DNA of 64,000 nt, taken from contig NZ_OZ242344.1 of the NCBI RefSeq assembly GCF_965208485.1, forward strand, positions 434,001 to 498,000. The letters run 5' to 3'. The DNA comes from Poriferisodalis sp965208485 (GTDB lineage Bacteria; Actinomycetota; Acidimicrobiia; Acidimicrobiales; Poriferisodalaceae). Under the pieces are notes generated by a model. That model ran no database searches. It was not told the DNA's origin and saw only the letters and a list, made by a program, of their open reading frames with translations. Both the position numbers and the translations under genes were made by a program. This document shows positions 25,540-34,622 of this stretch, piece after piece (positions within the stretch are counted from its first letter, which is position 1; each line of letters begins with the position of its first letter).

Positions 25540-27504
25540 ATGACCGACGAGCCTTGGGACATTGCCCCGGCGCCTAGTGCATCGAGGACTGCGGAGCACG
25601 ATGTCGCCGCTGCACTCGACGAGTCAATCGCAGCGCTCGGCCACGACGGCGAGCACCGGCCGGGACAGACCGAGATGGCCGCTGCCGTCGCTGAGGCGAT
25701 CAGCGGTGGCACCACCTTGCTGTGCCAGGCGGGAACCGGCGTGGGCAAGTCGCTGGGGTACCTGGTTCCAGCGGCGCTCGCCGCCGCCGGCGGCCAACGA
25801 GTGGTCATCGCCACCGCCACGCTGGCGCTGCAGGACCAACTGGTCACCAAGGACCTGCCGCTGGTCGCGACGGGCCTGGCGCAGCGGCTGGGTCGCCCGA
25901 TTCGGTGGGAACTGCTCAAAGGACGCAACAATTACCTCTGCCGCCACCGTTGGGAGGCCCATTCCCAGCAGCAGATGGACTTCGGCGGGGCCAGGCTGTC
26001 TGCCGCGGACCTGGACCAGCAGCGGCAGTTCGCCGAGATCGACCGCTGGGTCCGCACGACCCGCACCGGAGACCGGGCCGAGCTGGCAGTCGCACCCGAG
26101 GGTCGCGTGTGGTCCTCAGTGTCGGTGACCAGCACCGAGTGCGTCGGCGCCGAACGCTGCCCGCAGGGTCATCGCTGCTTCGCCGAGGACGCCCGGGCGC
26201 GGGCGTCACGAGCCGGCATCGTGGTGACCAACCAGCACCTGTACTTCATCGACCTCTTCGGCGACGGGTTCCTGTTCGGCCCGCACGACGCGGTCGTGTT
26301 CGACGAAGCGCACCAGATCGAGGCCGTGGTCACCCAGGTGGCCGGCCTGGAGATCGCCCCGGCGGGCTTCGTGCGGCTCGCTGCCGAAGCACGCAACGCC
26401 GGTGCGGGCGGGGCAGCCGCAGATGCTGTCGCTGATGTGGCGACACGACTGTCAGCCGAGCTCGATCCGTTGCGCGACACCCGCCTGGGAGCGATCACCG
26501 GCGATCTGGCCAGCCTGCTCGAGGCGGCGGACAGCAGGGTTGAGCAGTTGGCTGCAGAGCTGCGATCTGAGCAGCCGGACAGCGGCGGGGACGCCGACCT
26601 AGAGCGCCTTCGGGTCGGACGGCTGGCCGCCGAATCGCTGACTGCGCTGCGCATGGCGGCATCTCCGCCGGCAGACACCGCCATCCTGGTCGAAGCCAGC
26701 GGAAGGCTGCGCCTCGCGCCGCTCGGTGTCGGCGATCTGCTGGCGAGCCGGCTCTGGGGACGTCAGGCGTCGATCCTCACCAGCGCGACGCTCGGACCGC
26801 ACTTCGTCAGCCGGCTCGGCGTGCCCAGCGCCGATCACGCCTATCTGTCAGTGGAGAGCCCCTTCGACTACCAGTCGAACGCGCTGCTGTACTGCGCTCG
26901 TCACCTGCCTGCGCCCAACCGGCAGGAACACCGCGCCGAGGCCGTCGCGGAACTGGCAGGACTCATCGAGGCTGTGGGCGGGCGCACGCTGGCGCTGTTC
27001 ACGAGCTGGCGGGCCCTGAACGAGACAGCCGATGCCTTGGAGGAAACGCTCGACGGCATCGGGGTGCTGCGCCAGGGCGGCGACCGATCCAGCACTGCCC
27101 TGCTGGAAGCACTGGGCACCGAGGCTGCGACCGTCGTGTGCGCCACGATGAGCTTCTGGCAGGGAGTGGACATTGCCGGGCCGGCCCTGTCGCTGCTGGC
27201 CATCGATCGTCTCCCCTTCGCCCGCCCCAACGAGCCGCTGGCAGCGGCCCGGCGGGAGCTGGCCGGCGACGACGCGTTCAGGACGGTGGACGTTCCCAAC
27301 GCCGCCGACCTGCTGGCCCAAGGCGTCGGCCGGCTCATCCGCACAACCACCGACCGGGGCGTCGTGGCGGTGCTGGACTCCCGTCTCGCAACCGCCGGCT
27401 ACCGCGCACGGCTGCTCGAGAGCCTGCCCCCCATGCGCCGCACGGTCTCGCGGGCCGAGGCGACCTCGTTTCTGAACGCCATCCGCGACCGCCACACCGC
27501 CTGA
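25540..27504 (+). CDS. DinG/XPD-family ATP-dependent DNA helicase
   Basis: 654-residue superfamily 2 helicase. Motifs seen are the Q-like RPGQTEM, Walker A AGTGVGKS (about 65-72), IATATLALQDQL, a four-cysteine iron-sulfur region (NNYLC, then ECVGAERC and HRC), DEAH (about 256-259), ILTSATLG, WQGVDIAG, and the final VGRLIRTTTDRGVVAVLDSR. This order is that of DinG-type helicases that unwind forked or R-loop DNA. It is transcribed divergently from uppS, with about 55-120 bases between starts. Confidence 0.92.
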   Translation: MTDEPWDIAPAPSASRTAEHDVAAALDESIAALGHDGEHRPGQTEMAAAVAEAISGGTTLLCQAGTGVGKSLGYLVPAALAAAGGQRVVIATATLALQDQLVTKDLPLVATGLAQRLGRPIRWELLKGRNNYLCRHRWEAHSQQQMDFGGARLSAADLDQQRQFAEIDRWVRTTRTGDRAELAVAPEGRVWSSVSVTSTECVGAERCPQGHRCFAEDARARASRAGIVVTNQHLYFIDLFGDGFLFGPHDAVVFDEAHQIEAVVTQVAGLEIAPAGFVRLAAEARNAGAGGAAADAVADVATRLSAELDPLRDTRLGAITGDLASLLEAADSRVEQLAAELRSEQPDSGGDADLERLRVGRLAAESLTALRMAASPPADTAILVEASGRLRLAPLGVGDLLASRLWGRQASILTSATLGPHFVSRLGVPSADHAYLSVESPFDYQSNALLYCARHLPAPNRQEHRAEAVAELAGLIEAVGGRTLALFTSWRALNETADALEETLDGIGVLRQGGDRSSTALLEALGTEAATVVCATMSFWQGVDIAGPALSLLAIDRLPFARPNEPLAAARRELAGDDAFRTVDVPNAADLLAQGVGRLIRTTTDRGVVAVLDSRLATAGYRARLLESLPPMRRTVSRAEATSFLNAIRDRHTA

Positions 27505-27539
27505 ATCAGCAAGAGGCTGAACCCGCTCGGACAGCGCCG

Positions 27540-28421
27540 TCACCCCTCCGGGTTGACGGGAGCGTCCGGAGCGAGCATGCGCGCCACTGCATCGGGTGTG
27601 CGCTGCCAGTCGGGCTCGACACGCACACGCAGCTCGAGGTACACGCCGTCGAGGCCGAGTTCGCGCCGCGCCGCCGTGCCGATTTCGCGCAGCATGACGC
27701 CTCCCCGCCCGATCACGATGCCCTTCTGGGAATCACGCTCCACGGCGATATCGCACCTGATGCGGCGAGGTTCCCACTCCGTGACCCGCACGGCGATGCT
27801 GTAGGGAAGCTCGTCGCCCAATCGCGCCAGCAACTGCTCGCGCACGGCCTCGGAAATGCGCCACGCGTCAGGAAGGTCGGTGACTCTCTTCGGTCCGAAG
27901 TAGGCCGGTCCCTCCTCCAAACCCTCCACGAAGTGCGCCAGCAGCACATCGGTGCCTTCGCCCGTCCGTCCCGACACCGGGAAGTACGCCCCGGCGTCGA
28001 ACTCCGCTGCGGCTGCCAGCTGCGCAGCGATCTGGGCTCTTGATGCGCAGTCGCACTTGGTGACGGCGACGACGGTGTCGGCGGCGGGCGGCAATGACTT
28101 CCAGATCAGCCGATCGCCGCGGCCCAGCGGTGCCGTCGCGTCGAGGACCATGCAGATCACGTCGGGCGGTTCCAGATCGGCGACAGCCGTGCGGGCTGTC
28201 TCGTTCAATTGCTCGCCCAATGGCGTGACCGGCTTGCCGATGCCGGGAGTGTCCACAAACACGATCTGGGCGTCAGCCATGTGCCGCACGCCCATGACCC
28301 GCAGGCGCGTGGTCTGGGGCTTGTCTGACGTGATGCTGACCTTGGTGCCCACGAGGCAGTTCAGCAGCGTGGACTTGCCTGCATTCGGTCGGCCGACCAA
28401 GGTCACGAAGCCAGAGCGCAT
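27540..28421 (-). CDS. era: GTPase Era
   Basis: Binds the 3' end of 16S rRNA during 30S maturation; 293 residues from ATG 28421. The G motifs are GRPNAGKST (G1), the Thr of the switch I region (QTTRLRVMG), DTPG (G3), TKCD (G4, Cys in place of the usual residue between Lys and Asp) and SGRTG (G5). The C-terminal KH domain shows GIVIGRGGVMLREIGTAAR. Starts further upstream would overlap the CorC-like gene. It begins 13 bases after that gene's stop and belongs to the phoH-ybeY-corC-era operon. Confidence 0.97.
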   Translation of the reverse strand: MRSGFVTLVGRPNAGKSTLLNCLVGTKVSITSDKPQTTRLRVMGVRHMADAQIVFVDTPGIGKPVTPLGEQLNETARTAVADLEPPDVICMVLDATAPLGRGDRLIWKSLPPAADTVVAVTKCDCASRAQIAAQLAAAAEFDAGAYFPVSGRTGEGTDVLLAHFVEGLEEGPAYFGPKRVTDLPDAWRISEAVREQLLARLGDELPYSIAVRVTEWEPRRIRCDIAVERDSQKGIVIGRGGVMLREIGTAARRELGLDGVYLELRVRVEPDWQRTPDAVARMLAPDAPVNPEG

Positions 28422-28434
28422 CGCGAACCGCTGG

Positions 28435-29793
28435 CTAGCCGGCGCCCCGCCGGGCCCCGACCAGATTGATGCGCCTGCCCTCGACCTCAAGAGCGGACAA
28501 GCACCAGCCGTCGAGCTCAACGGTCTCGCCAGGCTCGGGCACATGTCCGGCGCGGTCCAGCACCAGGCCGCCGACCGTGTCCCAGTCGCCCTCGGGCAGG
28601 CGCAACTCCAGCACCTCGGCGAGCCGGGACGCGGGCAGCCGACCTGAGAACCTGAACGCTCCGTCGCCGACCTCCTGGACAAGGGCCTCGTCGACGTCGT
28701 ACTCGTCGGCGATCTCGCCCACCAGTTCCTCGATGATGTCCTCCAGCGTGACGAGCCCTGCCACGCCGCCGTACTCGTCGACGGCGATCGCCAGGTGGGA
28801 CTTGGACTCCTGCATCTCGCGCATCAGATCGCCGACCCGCTTGGTCTCCGGGACGAAGTTGGCAGGGCGCAGCACGTACGCGCAGGTCGCTGCGCCGTCT
28901 TGGGGCTGGGCTATGTCGTCGGGCTGCGCGAACCCGGGCTGCGCTGAGCCGACAGCGTCGGCACCGTGCAGATGAGCTGCGATCAAGTCCTTCGCGAGCA
29001 CGATGCCTCGCAGGTCGTCCACGCTGTCGCCGATCACAGGCAGCCTCGTGAAGCCGGAGTCGATGATCGTCTCGAGAGCGTCGGCAACGCTGTCGTTCAA
29101 GCTCGCAGTGACCATGTCCGGTCTCGGCACCATCACCGCACGCACGATGGTGTCGCCCAACTCCATGATCTGGCCGATCAGCACGGCCTCGTCGTCACGT
29201 ATCAGGTCGGCCTGAGCTGCGGCCGACGCCAGCGCGACTAGCTCGTCCTCAGTGATCTCACCGCTGTCGCTCTCAGTCGCTGCAGGACCGAACGCCCGCG
29301 CGGGTGCGGTCAACAGGCGAGCCAGCCACACAAGCGGCGCAGCGCGGCTCAACACCCGTGCCACGGGCGCAAGCACCCGCGCCATCCGATCGTTCGCCTC
29401 GACTCCCCAGCGGCGAGGCAGCGCTTCTGTCACCACGACGAGTGCCACTGTGGTGACAGCCATAGCGGCGATGATTCCTGCCGCACCGGTACGACTCGCG
29501 GCGATCCACGTGATCCCGCCCACCAGCGTGGCTTGGGCCACCACGCGCAACAGCGACACCGGACCCAGAACGACTTCGCGGTCCTCGACCAGCTCTTCGA
29601 GCGACGTTCGCTCCTGCGTGTTCGCATGCCCGTTGTCGCGTTCGCCGTTGTGGCGCTCACCGGTCCCGTTCGCCTCGTCCAAGCCCGAAGCGCGTGCCCG
29701 TCCCAAACGCACGAACGTGGCTTCGACCAAACGCAGGAACATGGCGGCTGCCAGCAGGACGGCGGCCCCCACGGCGCCGAGCACCCAGTTCAC
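28435..29793 (-). CDS. CNNM/CorC-HlyC family membrane protein with CBS domains
   Basis: 452 residues. The N-terminal membrane domain has helices at about 4-21 and in the 100-180 region. A CBS pair follows (VPRPDMVTASLNDSVADALE, SGFTRLPVIGDSVDDLRGIV, SHLAIAVDEYGGVAGLVTLE), and a C-terminal CorC_HlyC domain ends in FSGRLPASRLAEVLEL and GRRINLV. It is probably involved in divalent cation (magnesium) transport or its control. Start GTG 29793 overlaps the ybeY stop (GTGA), matching the coupling style of this region. An acidic Asn/Gly/His/Glu-rich stretch (about 40-65) interrupts the membrane domain. Confidence 0.9.
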   Translation of the reverse strand: MNWVLGAVGAAVLLAAAMFLRLVEATFVRLGRARASGLDEANGTGERHNGERDNGHANTQERTSLEELVEDREVVLGPVSLLRVVAQATLVGGITWIAASRTGAAGIIAAMAVTTVALVVVTEALPRRWGVEANDRMARVLAPVARVLSRAAPLVWLARLLTAPARAFGPAATESDSGEITEDELVALASAAAQADLIRDDEAVLIGQIMELGDTIVRAVMVPRPDMVTASLNDSVADALETIIDSGFTRLPVIGDSVDDLRGIVLAKDLIAAHLHGADAVGSAQPGFAQPDDIAQPQDGAATCAYVLRPANFVPETKRVGDLMREMQESKSHLAIAVDEYGGVAGLVTLEDIIEELVGEIADEYDVDEALVQEVGDGAFRFSGRLPASRLAEVLELRLPEGDWDTVGGLVLDRAGHVPEPGETVELDGWCLSALEVEGRRINLVGARRGAG

Positions 29794-30380
29794 GAACTCC
29801 CCCACAGAGTCCGCAAGTGCTCGGTCTCGCGGGCGTGCATTACCGCTGCATCGGTCGGGTCCGCGTGGTCCATGCCGAGCAGATGCAGCACGCCGTGCAC
29901 GACGAGCAGATCGATTTCCGCGGCAACGCTGCCGTCGTGACCCTCCCGTGAACCCTTGCCCGCTGCAGCGTTGGAAGCGGCGACCGCCGGGCACACGACC
30001 ACGTCGCCGACCAGGACGTCATCTGTCGGAGCCCTCGTCGCCGACGTGCCATCCGCCAAGTCGATCGGGAACGCGAGCACATCGGTAGACCCAGGTCGAC
30101 CCATGTGGATCTGGTGCAGGCGCGCCATCTCGTCGGGATCGACGAAGGTGACAGCAGTCTCCGAAGGATGCGGCACTCCCTCGGCTTCGAGCACCCGCTG
30201 CACCAAGGCGCGGTAGCGCTGAGCGTCGAGCCGCACATCGTCCTGGCGATCGGCGATCAGCACGACGCTGCCGCCGTGAGTGCCCCCGCAGGCACCGGCC
30301 GACAACTGCCGGCCGACATCGGTGCGGCGCAGCCCAGTTCGCTCAGTCGCTGCCGCTGCGTTTCGCGTCACGTCGGTCAT
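29790..30380 (-). CDS. ybeY: Endoribonuclease YbeY
   Basis: Single-strand RNA endonuclease for rRNA processing and ribosome quality control; 196 residues. The zinc site HGVLHLLGMDH is intact, and the upstream GRPGSTDVLAFPID segment is characteristic. Start ATG 30380 overlaps phoH by 38 bases. A longer frame to 30482 exists but adds sequence lying wholly inside phoH. The N-terminal 35 residues are poorly conserved, so a start nearer to the domain is possible. Confidence 0.93.
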   Translation of the reverse strand: MTDVTRNAAAATERTGLRRTDVGRQLSAGACGGTHGGSVVLIADRQDDVRLDAQRYRALVQRVLEAEGVPHPSETAVTFVDPDEMARLHQIHMGRPGSTDVLAFPIDLADGTSATRAPTDDVLVGDVVVCPAVAASNAAAGKGSREGHDGSVAAEIDLLVVHGVLHLLGMDHADPTDAAVMHARETEHLRTLWGSS

Positions 30381-31305
30381 AGGCCGCCACGATGTCGCCG
30401 ACAATGCGATGCCGCGTGATGTCTCGCCGGCCGAGGCGCGCAAAAGCGAGTCCGGGTATGCCGTCCAACGCCTGCTCGACATCGAGCAGGCCGCTCTTGC
30501 CGCCGGGAACGTCGATCTGCGTGCGGTCCCCCGTCACCACCACCTTGGAGCCGAAGCCGATGCGCGTCAGGAACATCTTCATCTGCTCCGGCGTGGTGTT
30601 CTGGGCCTCGTCCAGGATGATGAAGCTGTCATTCAGCGTGCGGCCCCGCATGAACGCCAGCGGCGCCACGTCGATCGTCTTGCGCTCGAGCAGCTTCGCC
30701 GCGGTCTCCACATCCAGCATGTCGTAGAGGGAGTCGTACAGCGGCGCCAAGTACGGGTCGATCTTCGCCATCAAGTCGCCCGGCAGGAAGCCGAGCCGCT
30801 CGCCCGCCTCCACCGCGGGCCGTGTCAGCACGATCCGCCGCACCGCCTTGGACATCAGGGCATCGACGGCCAGTGCCACGGCCAGCCAGGTCTTGCCAGT
30901 CCCGGCGGGTCCCACGGCAAAGGTCACGATGCTCGACCTGATCATCTCGACGTAGCGCTTCTGCCCGGCGCTCTTGGCACGCACGACCCTGCCGTTGGGA
31001 GCGCGCACGATCGGCGCGGAGAGCACATCGCTCGGGCTCTCGTCCGCCTCGACCATGTCGATGACACGGTCCAGCACCTCGGGCTCGATGCGCTGGCCGG
31101 CCTCCAGAACGTGGACAATCTCCTCGAAGACCTGCCCGACCATTGCTGCGCTGGGACCCGCGACGGTGATCTCATTGCCGCGCACATGGATGTCGGCATC
31201 TGCGAAGTGACCCGCCACAAGCCGCAGGTGCTCGTCGCGCTGGCCCAGCACCCCGACCATGAGGTGGTTGCCCGGAACGTTTATCCGAACCTGTGTGTCG
31301 GTCAC
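30343..31305 (-). CDS. PhoH-like ATPase
   Basis: 320-residue cytoplasmic P-loop ATPase usually paired with ybeY. It has an N-terminal KH-like segment, Walker A GPAGTGKT (about 131-138), RPAVEAGERLGFLPGDLMAK, Walker B FIILDEAQN, and GDRTQIDVP. The start is GTG 31303-31305. It is the first gene of a probable operon (phoH-ybeY-corC-like-era) reading leftward. RNA metabolism is the usual inferred role. The 262 bases upstream contain a family B repeat and a hairpin. Confidence 0.94.
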   Translation of the reverse strand: MTDTQVRINVPGNHLMVGVLGQRDEHLRLVAGHFADADIHVRGNEITVAGPSAAMVGQVFEEIVHVLEAGQRIEPEVLDRVIDMVEADESPSDVLSAPIVRAPNGRVVRAKSAGQKRYVEMIRSSIVTFAVGPAGTGKTWLAVALAVDALMSKAVRRIVLTRPAVEAGERLGFLPGDLMAKIDPYLAPLYDSLYDMLDVETAAKLLERKTIDVAPLAFMRGRTLNDSFIILDEAQNTTPEQMKMFLTRIGFGSKVVVTGDRTQIDVPGGKSGLLDVEQALDGIPGLAFARLGRRDITRHRIVGDIVAAYDRRDAKRSGSD

Positions 31306-31499
31306 GGGACTCCGGCGCAGTAGACGGGCGGAACAGCGCCCATGAATTCAATGGCGCTCAGACGGCAATCGGGTCTGCCGACGGCTGGTGCGGTCACGAT
31401 GAACTCAAGGCTAGTCGCGTCCTGCGATCGGCCACTGCCCATATTTTCGCTTCATGCACTGAGGAGCCGCGTGGGCAGCGAGTCCCTCTGCTGTCCGCG

Positions 31500-31578
31500 C
31501 CCTCTGTTTCCCGCTCCAGTCCCAATCCCGGTTCAGCATGGACTCACGGACCGCTCGGGCCTGGGCCTCAGCCTCTGA
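31500..31578 (+). repeat. Family B dispersed repeat, copy 1
   Basis: It begins TTTCCCGCTCCAGTCCCAAT and continues through GGACTCACGGACCGCTCGGG to CCTGGGCCTCAGCC. By eye it aligns along its length with copies at 52931, 50470 (reverse) and 36284. It sits between phoH and the DUF3039 gene and its distal end coincides with the DUF3039 stop codon. Confidence 0.6.
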
Positions 31579-31582
31579 GGCC
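31564..31582. terminator. Perfect 8-bp hairpin at the end of the DUF3039 gene
   Basis: GGCCTCAG and CTGAGGCC are exact inverted repeats with a three-base loop. The hairpin contains the DUF3039 stop codon (TGA at 31568-31570, minus strand) and forms the distal end of repeat B copy 1. There is no T-run, so the terminator role is inferred. Confidence 0.45.
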
Positions 31583-31819
31583 GGCGTAGATCTCCTTGCA
31601 GGCGGGGCACACCGGGAAGCGCTCGCCGTCCCGGATGGGCACCCATTTCTTGCCGCACAGCGCCACCACCGCTTCGCCGCTGACGGCCGAGCGGGTCAGC
31701 GCCGTCTTGTCGACATAGTGGGAGAACCGGTCGTGATCGCCGTCGGTCTGGCGGATGTCGGGCCGCTCGATGACATCGGGAGCGCTCGGTGCGTTGCTGA
31801 CGACAGTCAATGAGGCCAT
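31568..31819 (-). CDS. DUF3039 family protein
   Basis: 83-residue protein with the features of the actinobacterial DUF3039 family: DHDRFSHYVDKTALTRSAVSG, VVALCGKKWVP and FPVCPACKEIYAGL. The two-cysteine CPAC motif with the upstream LCGK suggests a small zinc-binding fold (inferred). Start ATG 31819. The 256-base divergent gap to 32076 shows no clear promoter or operator. Confidence 0.9.
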   Translation of the reverse strand: MASLTVVSNAPSAPDVIERPDIRQTDGDHDRFSHYVDKTALTRSAVSGEAVVALCGKKWVPIRDGERFPVCPACKEIYAGLRG

Positions 31820-32075
31820 TTCGCTGCTTCCTGGCTGGGCTTGCCGACTGTGACGGCGATGATCGGCTCAGGCCGGCATCGAGGGGACGGCAGCAACGGT
31901 AGGGCAGTAGCGTGCCCGATCGCACCGCACACCGCAGCCGCGTCGGCAGCGCATGCGTGCATCGAAGGGCAGCCGACTACCAGCATGGCAATCACGACCT
32001 TTCAGCCGCCGACAACGGCATTGGCAGCAGTACCGCATCGGACTGCGCGGGTGCCTGCAAACCGTACGTAAATCC

Positions 32076-34478
32076 ATGACCACGCAGACACCGACCGCTC
32101 GGCTGGACTCGGCTGCCGGATGGGTCGTCGCGCTCTCGGCAGCGCTCGCGACCCTCGCATCCTTCGGCGTCGCCTACAGCTTCGGCGCCTTCTTCTCTGC
32201 GATCAGCTCCGAGTTCGGAATCGGCGCGAGCCAGACCTCGCTGTTCTTCTCGTTGACCACATTCGCCTATTTCACGCTGGGCATCGTCACCGGTCGAATC
32301 GCCGACCGTCTCGGACCCCGACCTGTGCTCCTTGCTGGCGCCGCGGCCATGTTCGTCGGCTTATGGCTGACATCGCTGGTCGACAACATCTGGCTTGCCT
32401 ACGCGACCTATGGCATGGGCGTGGGAATCGGTGTCGCCTGTTCATACGTGCCAATGGTTGCTGTCGTCGGGGGCTGGTTCGAGCGGCGACGAGTCGCTGC
32501 GATGGGCGTCGCTGTCGCGGGCATCGGTGTCGGCACGCTCGTTGGTTCTCCCGCAGCAGAAGCGTTGATCAGCGCGTATGGATGGCGGTCGAGCTACCGG
32601 ATACTCGCGATTGTCTCGGTAGCGATCATGCTGCTCGCTGCGGTCGGGGCACGCCGCCCGCCGGGACACGTCGATGCCGGCGAACTGCCCTCGCTGCAGA
32701 GCTTGCTGCACGGCCGACTGGCCGTTTTCGTGTTCATCTACTTGTCAATGCTGCTGCTCAGCGCGAGCCTGTTCATCCCGTTCGTCTACCTGCCTGACTA
32801 CGTGAGCGGCATCGGCAGGACCGGGGGTGCACTGCTGGTCGGAATCATCGGCGGCGCCTCGATCGTGGGCCGGCTCGGCTTGGGTGCCCTCGGGACGTTC
32901 GTGCCGCTCATGCGCCTGTACCAGCTGTCGTTCCTCACCATGGCGCTGAGCTACCTCCTCTGGCTCGGCGCCGAGTTGAGCCCGTGGCTGCTGCTGGCAT
33001 TCGCCATCGTCATGGGATTCAGCTACGGGGGCTTCATTGCCTTGTCGCCTGCAGTGGCGGCAACCCTGTTCGGGCCACTCGGTCTCGGTGGGGTGCTCGG
33101 CGCCCTCTACACCGCTGCGGGTTTCGGAGCGATGATCGGACCGCCGATTCTGGGCGTTCTGGTCGACACCGGCGGGTACAACATCACCCTCATCGTCGCA
33201 ATGCTCATCGGCATCGGCGCGGTCCCTCTGCTCGTCGTTGCTGAACGAACGGCGTCCGCACGAACGATGCCCGCTACGTCACTCGAGGCCCCGCCCAGTC
33301 CCGTTCGAGCCGGCGACCCGCGGGGCCAAGCGAGGGACAGCTCGCAGACGCGCCCAGAAGCACCGTCGGAACCGCCCGTGCCCGCATCTCACAGCAGCGA
33401 GGCAACCACCGCTGGCGTAGGACCCAGCAAGCCTGTAACGATGCAGTCCTTCCGGACCGCGGGGACCCAGGCGACGCTCGGACCCGCTGCAATCGACTCC
33501 GTGCTGCTGCTGTCGTTCGGCGGACCCGAGGGGCCTGACGATGTCATGCCGTTCCTGCAGAACGTCACTCGAGGACGCAAGGTGCCAGCCGAGCGGCTTG
33601 CCCAGGTCTCCCAGCAGTACCTGCGGCACGGCGGCGTGAGTCCCATCAACGAGCAGAACCGCCAGCTCCTCTCAGCCTTGTCGGCCGAGCTCACCAACCG
33701 GGGCAACGGGCTTGCCTGCTACTGGGGGAACCGCAACTGGCGCCCCTACCTGGCCGACACGGTCCGCCAGATGGTCGCCGAAGGCATGCGGAATGCCGCT
33801 GTGGTCGTGACCTCAGCATTCAGCTCGTACTCGGGATGCCGCCAGTACCACGAGGACCTCGCCAAGGCTGCCGCCAGTGTGAGCGGAGCGCCGCAGTTCA
33901 CCCGTGTGCGGGTGTACGGCAACCACCCAGGATTCGTGGGGGCCGCGGCCGAGCGTGTCCGTGAGGCCCTCGACGGCGCCCGCCTTCGGGGCGATGTGCA
34001 CACCCTGTTCACCGCGCACAGCCTGCCGCGCGCAATGGCGGCAGCCTGCGACTACGAGGCCCAATTGAACGACGCCGCCGAGATGGTCGCTTCCGACGCC
34101 GGTCTGTCGGGCGGCATCGAAGTGGTGTACCAGTCCCGCAGCGGTCCCCCCCATGTGCCCTGGCTGGAGCCGGACGTCAACGACCGTCTTGTCCAGCTCG
34201 CCGGCCAAAGGTGCCGGACCGTCCTTGTCGTACCGCTCGGATTCGTGTCTGATCACATGGAGGTGCTGGTAGACCTCGATACCCGCGCACGTGCGACCGC
34301 TGCACGGGCGGGCATCACGATGGTGCGAGCTCGCACGGTCGGTACGCATCCGCTGTTCGTCGAGGCACTCGTCGACCTCGTCGAGGAAACTGCGGGGCTG
34401 TGCAACGATCGGCCGGTTGTCGGTCGCCTCGGACCGCATCCCGACGATTGTGCGAACGACTGCTGCCCTGCGCGCTAG
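32076..34478 (+). CDS. MFS transporter fused to ferrochelatase
   Basis: A single 800-residue frame. Residues about 10-400 are a 12-helix major facilitator of the monocarboxylate/oxalate type (TGRIADRLGPRPVL between helices 2 and 3; FVYLPDYVSGIG and GFSYGGFIALSP in the C-half). A Pro/Ser/Ala-rich linker of about 65 residues follows. From about 475 there is a complete ferrochelatase (LLLSFGGPEGPDDVMPFLQ, RHGGVSPINEQN, TSAFSSYSGCRQY, TAHSLPRAM, VYQSRSGPPHVPWLEPDV, VPLGFVSDHMEVLVDLD, ending CANDCC). The C-terminal cysteines fit the 2Fe-2S ligands of actinobacterial ferrochelatases. Start ATG 32076. An internal ATG in the linker (near 33439) could allow separate translation of the enzyme. Tetrapyrrole transport by the MFS part is only an inference. 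Confidence 0.88.
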   Translation: MTTQTPTARLDSAAGWVVALSAALATLASFGVAYSFGAFFSAISSEFGIGASQTSLFFSLTTFAYFTLGIVTGRIADRLGPRPVLLAGAAAMFVGLWLTSLVDNIWLAYATYGMGVGIGVACSYVPMVAVVGGWFERRRVAAMGVAVAGIGVGTLVGSPAAEALISAYGWRSSYRILAIVSVAIMLLAAVGARRPPGHVDAGELPSLQSLLHGRLAVFVFIYLSMLLLSASLFIPFVYLPDYVSGIGRTGGALLVGIIGGASIVGRLGLGALGTFVPLMRLYQLSFLTMALSYLLWLGAELSPWLLLAFAIVMGFSYGGFIALSPAVAATLFGPLGLGGVLGALYTAAGFGAMIGPPILGVLVDTGGYNITLIVAMLIGIGAVPLLVVAERTASARTMPATSLEAPPSPVRAGDPRGQARDSSQTRPEAPSEPPVPASHSSEATTAGVGPSKPVTMQSFRTAGTQATLGPAAIDSVLLLSFGGPEGPDDVMPFLQNVTRGRKVPAERLAQVSQQYLRHGGVSPINEQNRQLLSALSAELTNRGNGLACYWGNRNWRPYLADTVRQMVAEGMRNAAVVVTSAFSSYSGCRQYHEDLAKAAASVSGAPQFTRVRVYGNHPGFVGAAAERVREALDGARLRGDVHTLFTAHSLPRAMAAACDYEAQLNDAAEMVASDAGLSGGIEVVYQSRSGPPHVPWLEPDVNDRLVQLAGQRCRTVLVVPLGFVSDHMEVLVDLDTRARATAARAGITMVRARTVGTHPLFVEALVDLVEETAGLCNDRPVVGRLGPHPDDCANDCCPAR

Positions 34479-34515
34479 TCCCGCGCTAGTCAGGTGCCAA
34501 CAGCTTCCGGTTGAT

Positions 34516-34622
34516 GTAGGAGACTGCCGATTTGTTCGGATCCGGGCAAGCCCGCAGCGCTCTGACCTGCGGCTTTGTATCCGAGAATCAGCGATCTCGG
34601 CAATTGCTCAGCAGTCTCCTAG
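34516..34622 (+). repeat. 107-bp inverted-terminal repeat element, family A copy 2
   Basis: TAGGAGACTGC at the left is the reverse complement of GCAGTCTCCTA at the right. The core CTGACCTGCGGCTTTGTA again starts at base 47. CCGCAG and CTGCGG form an internal 6-bp hairpin. The arms differ in sequence from copy 1 but remain palindromic. The right-end CTAG provides the stop codon of nrdJ (TAG at 34619-34621, minus strand). It fills the gap between the ferrochelatase fusion and nrdJ. Confidence 0.7.

Noticed and set aside
32076..34478. Two separate genes for transporter and ferrochelatase
   Set aside because: The frame is continuous through the linker with no stop, and no clear ribosome binding site precedes the internal ATG, so one gene was annotated while noting the alternative.
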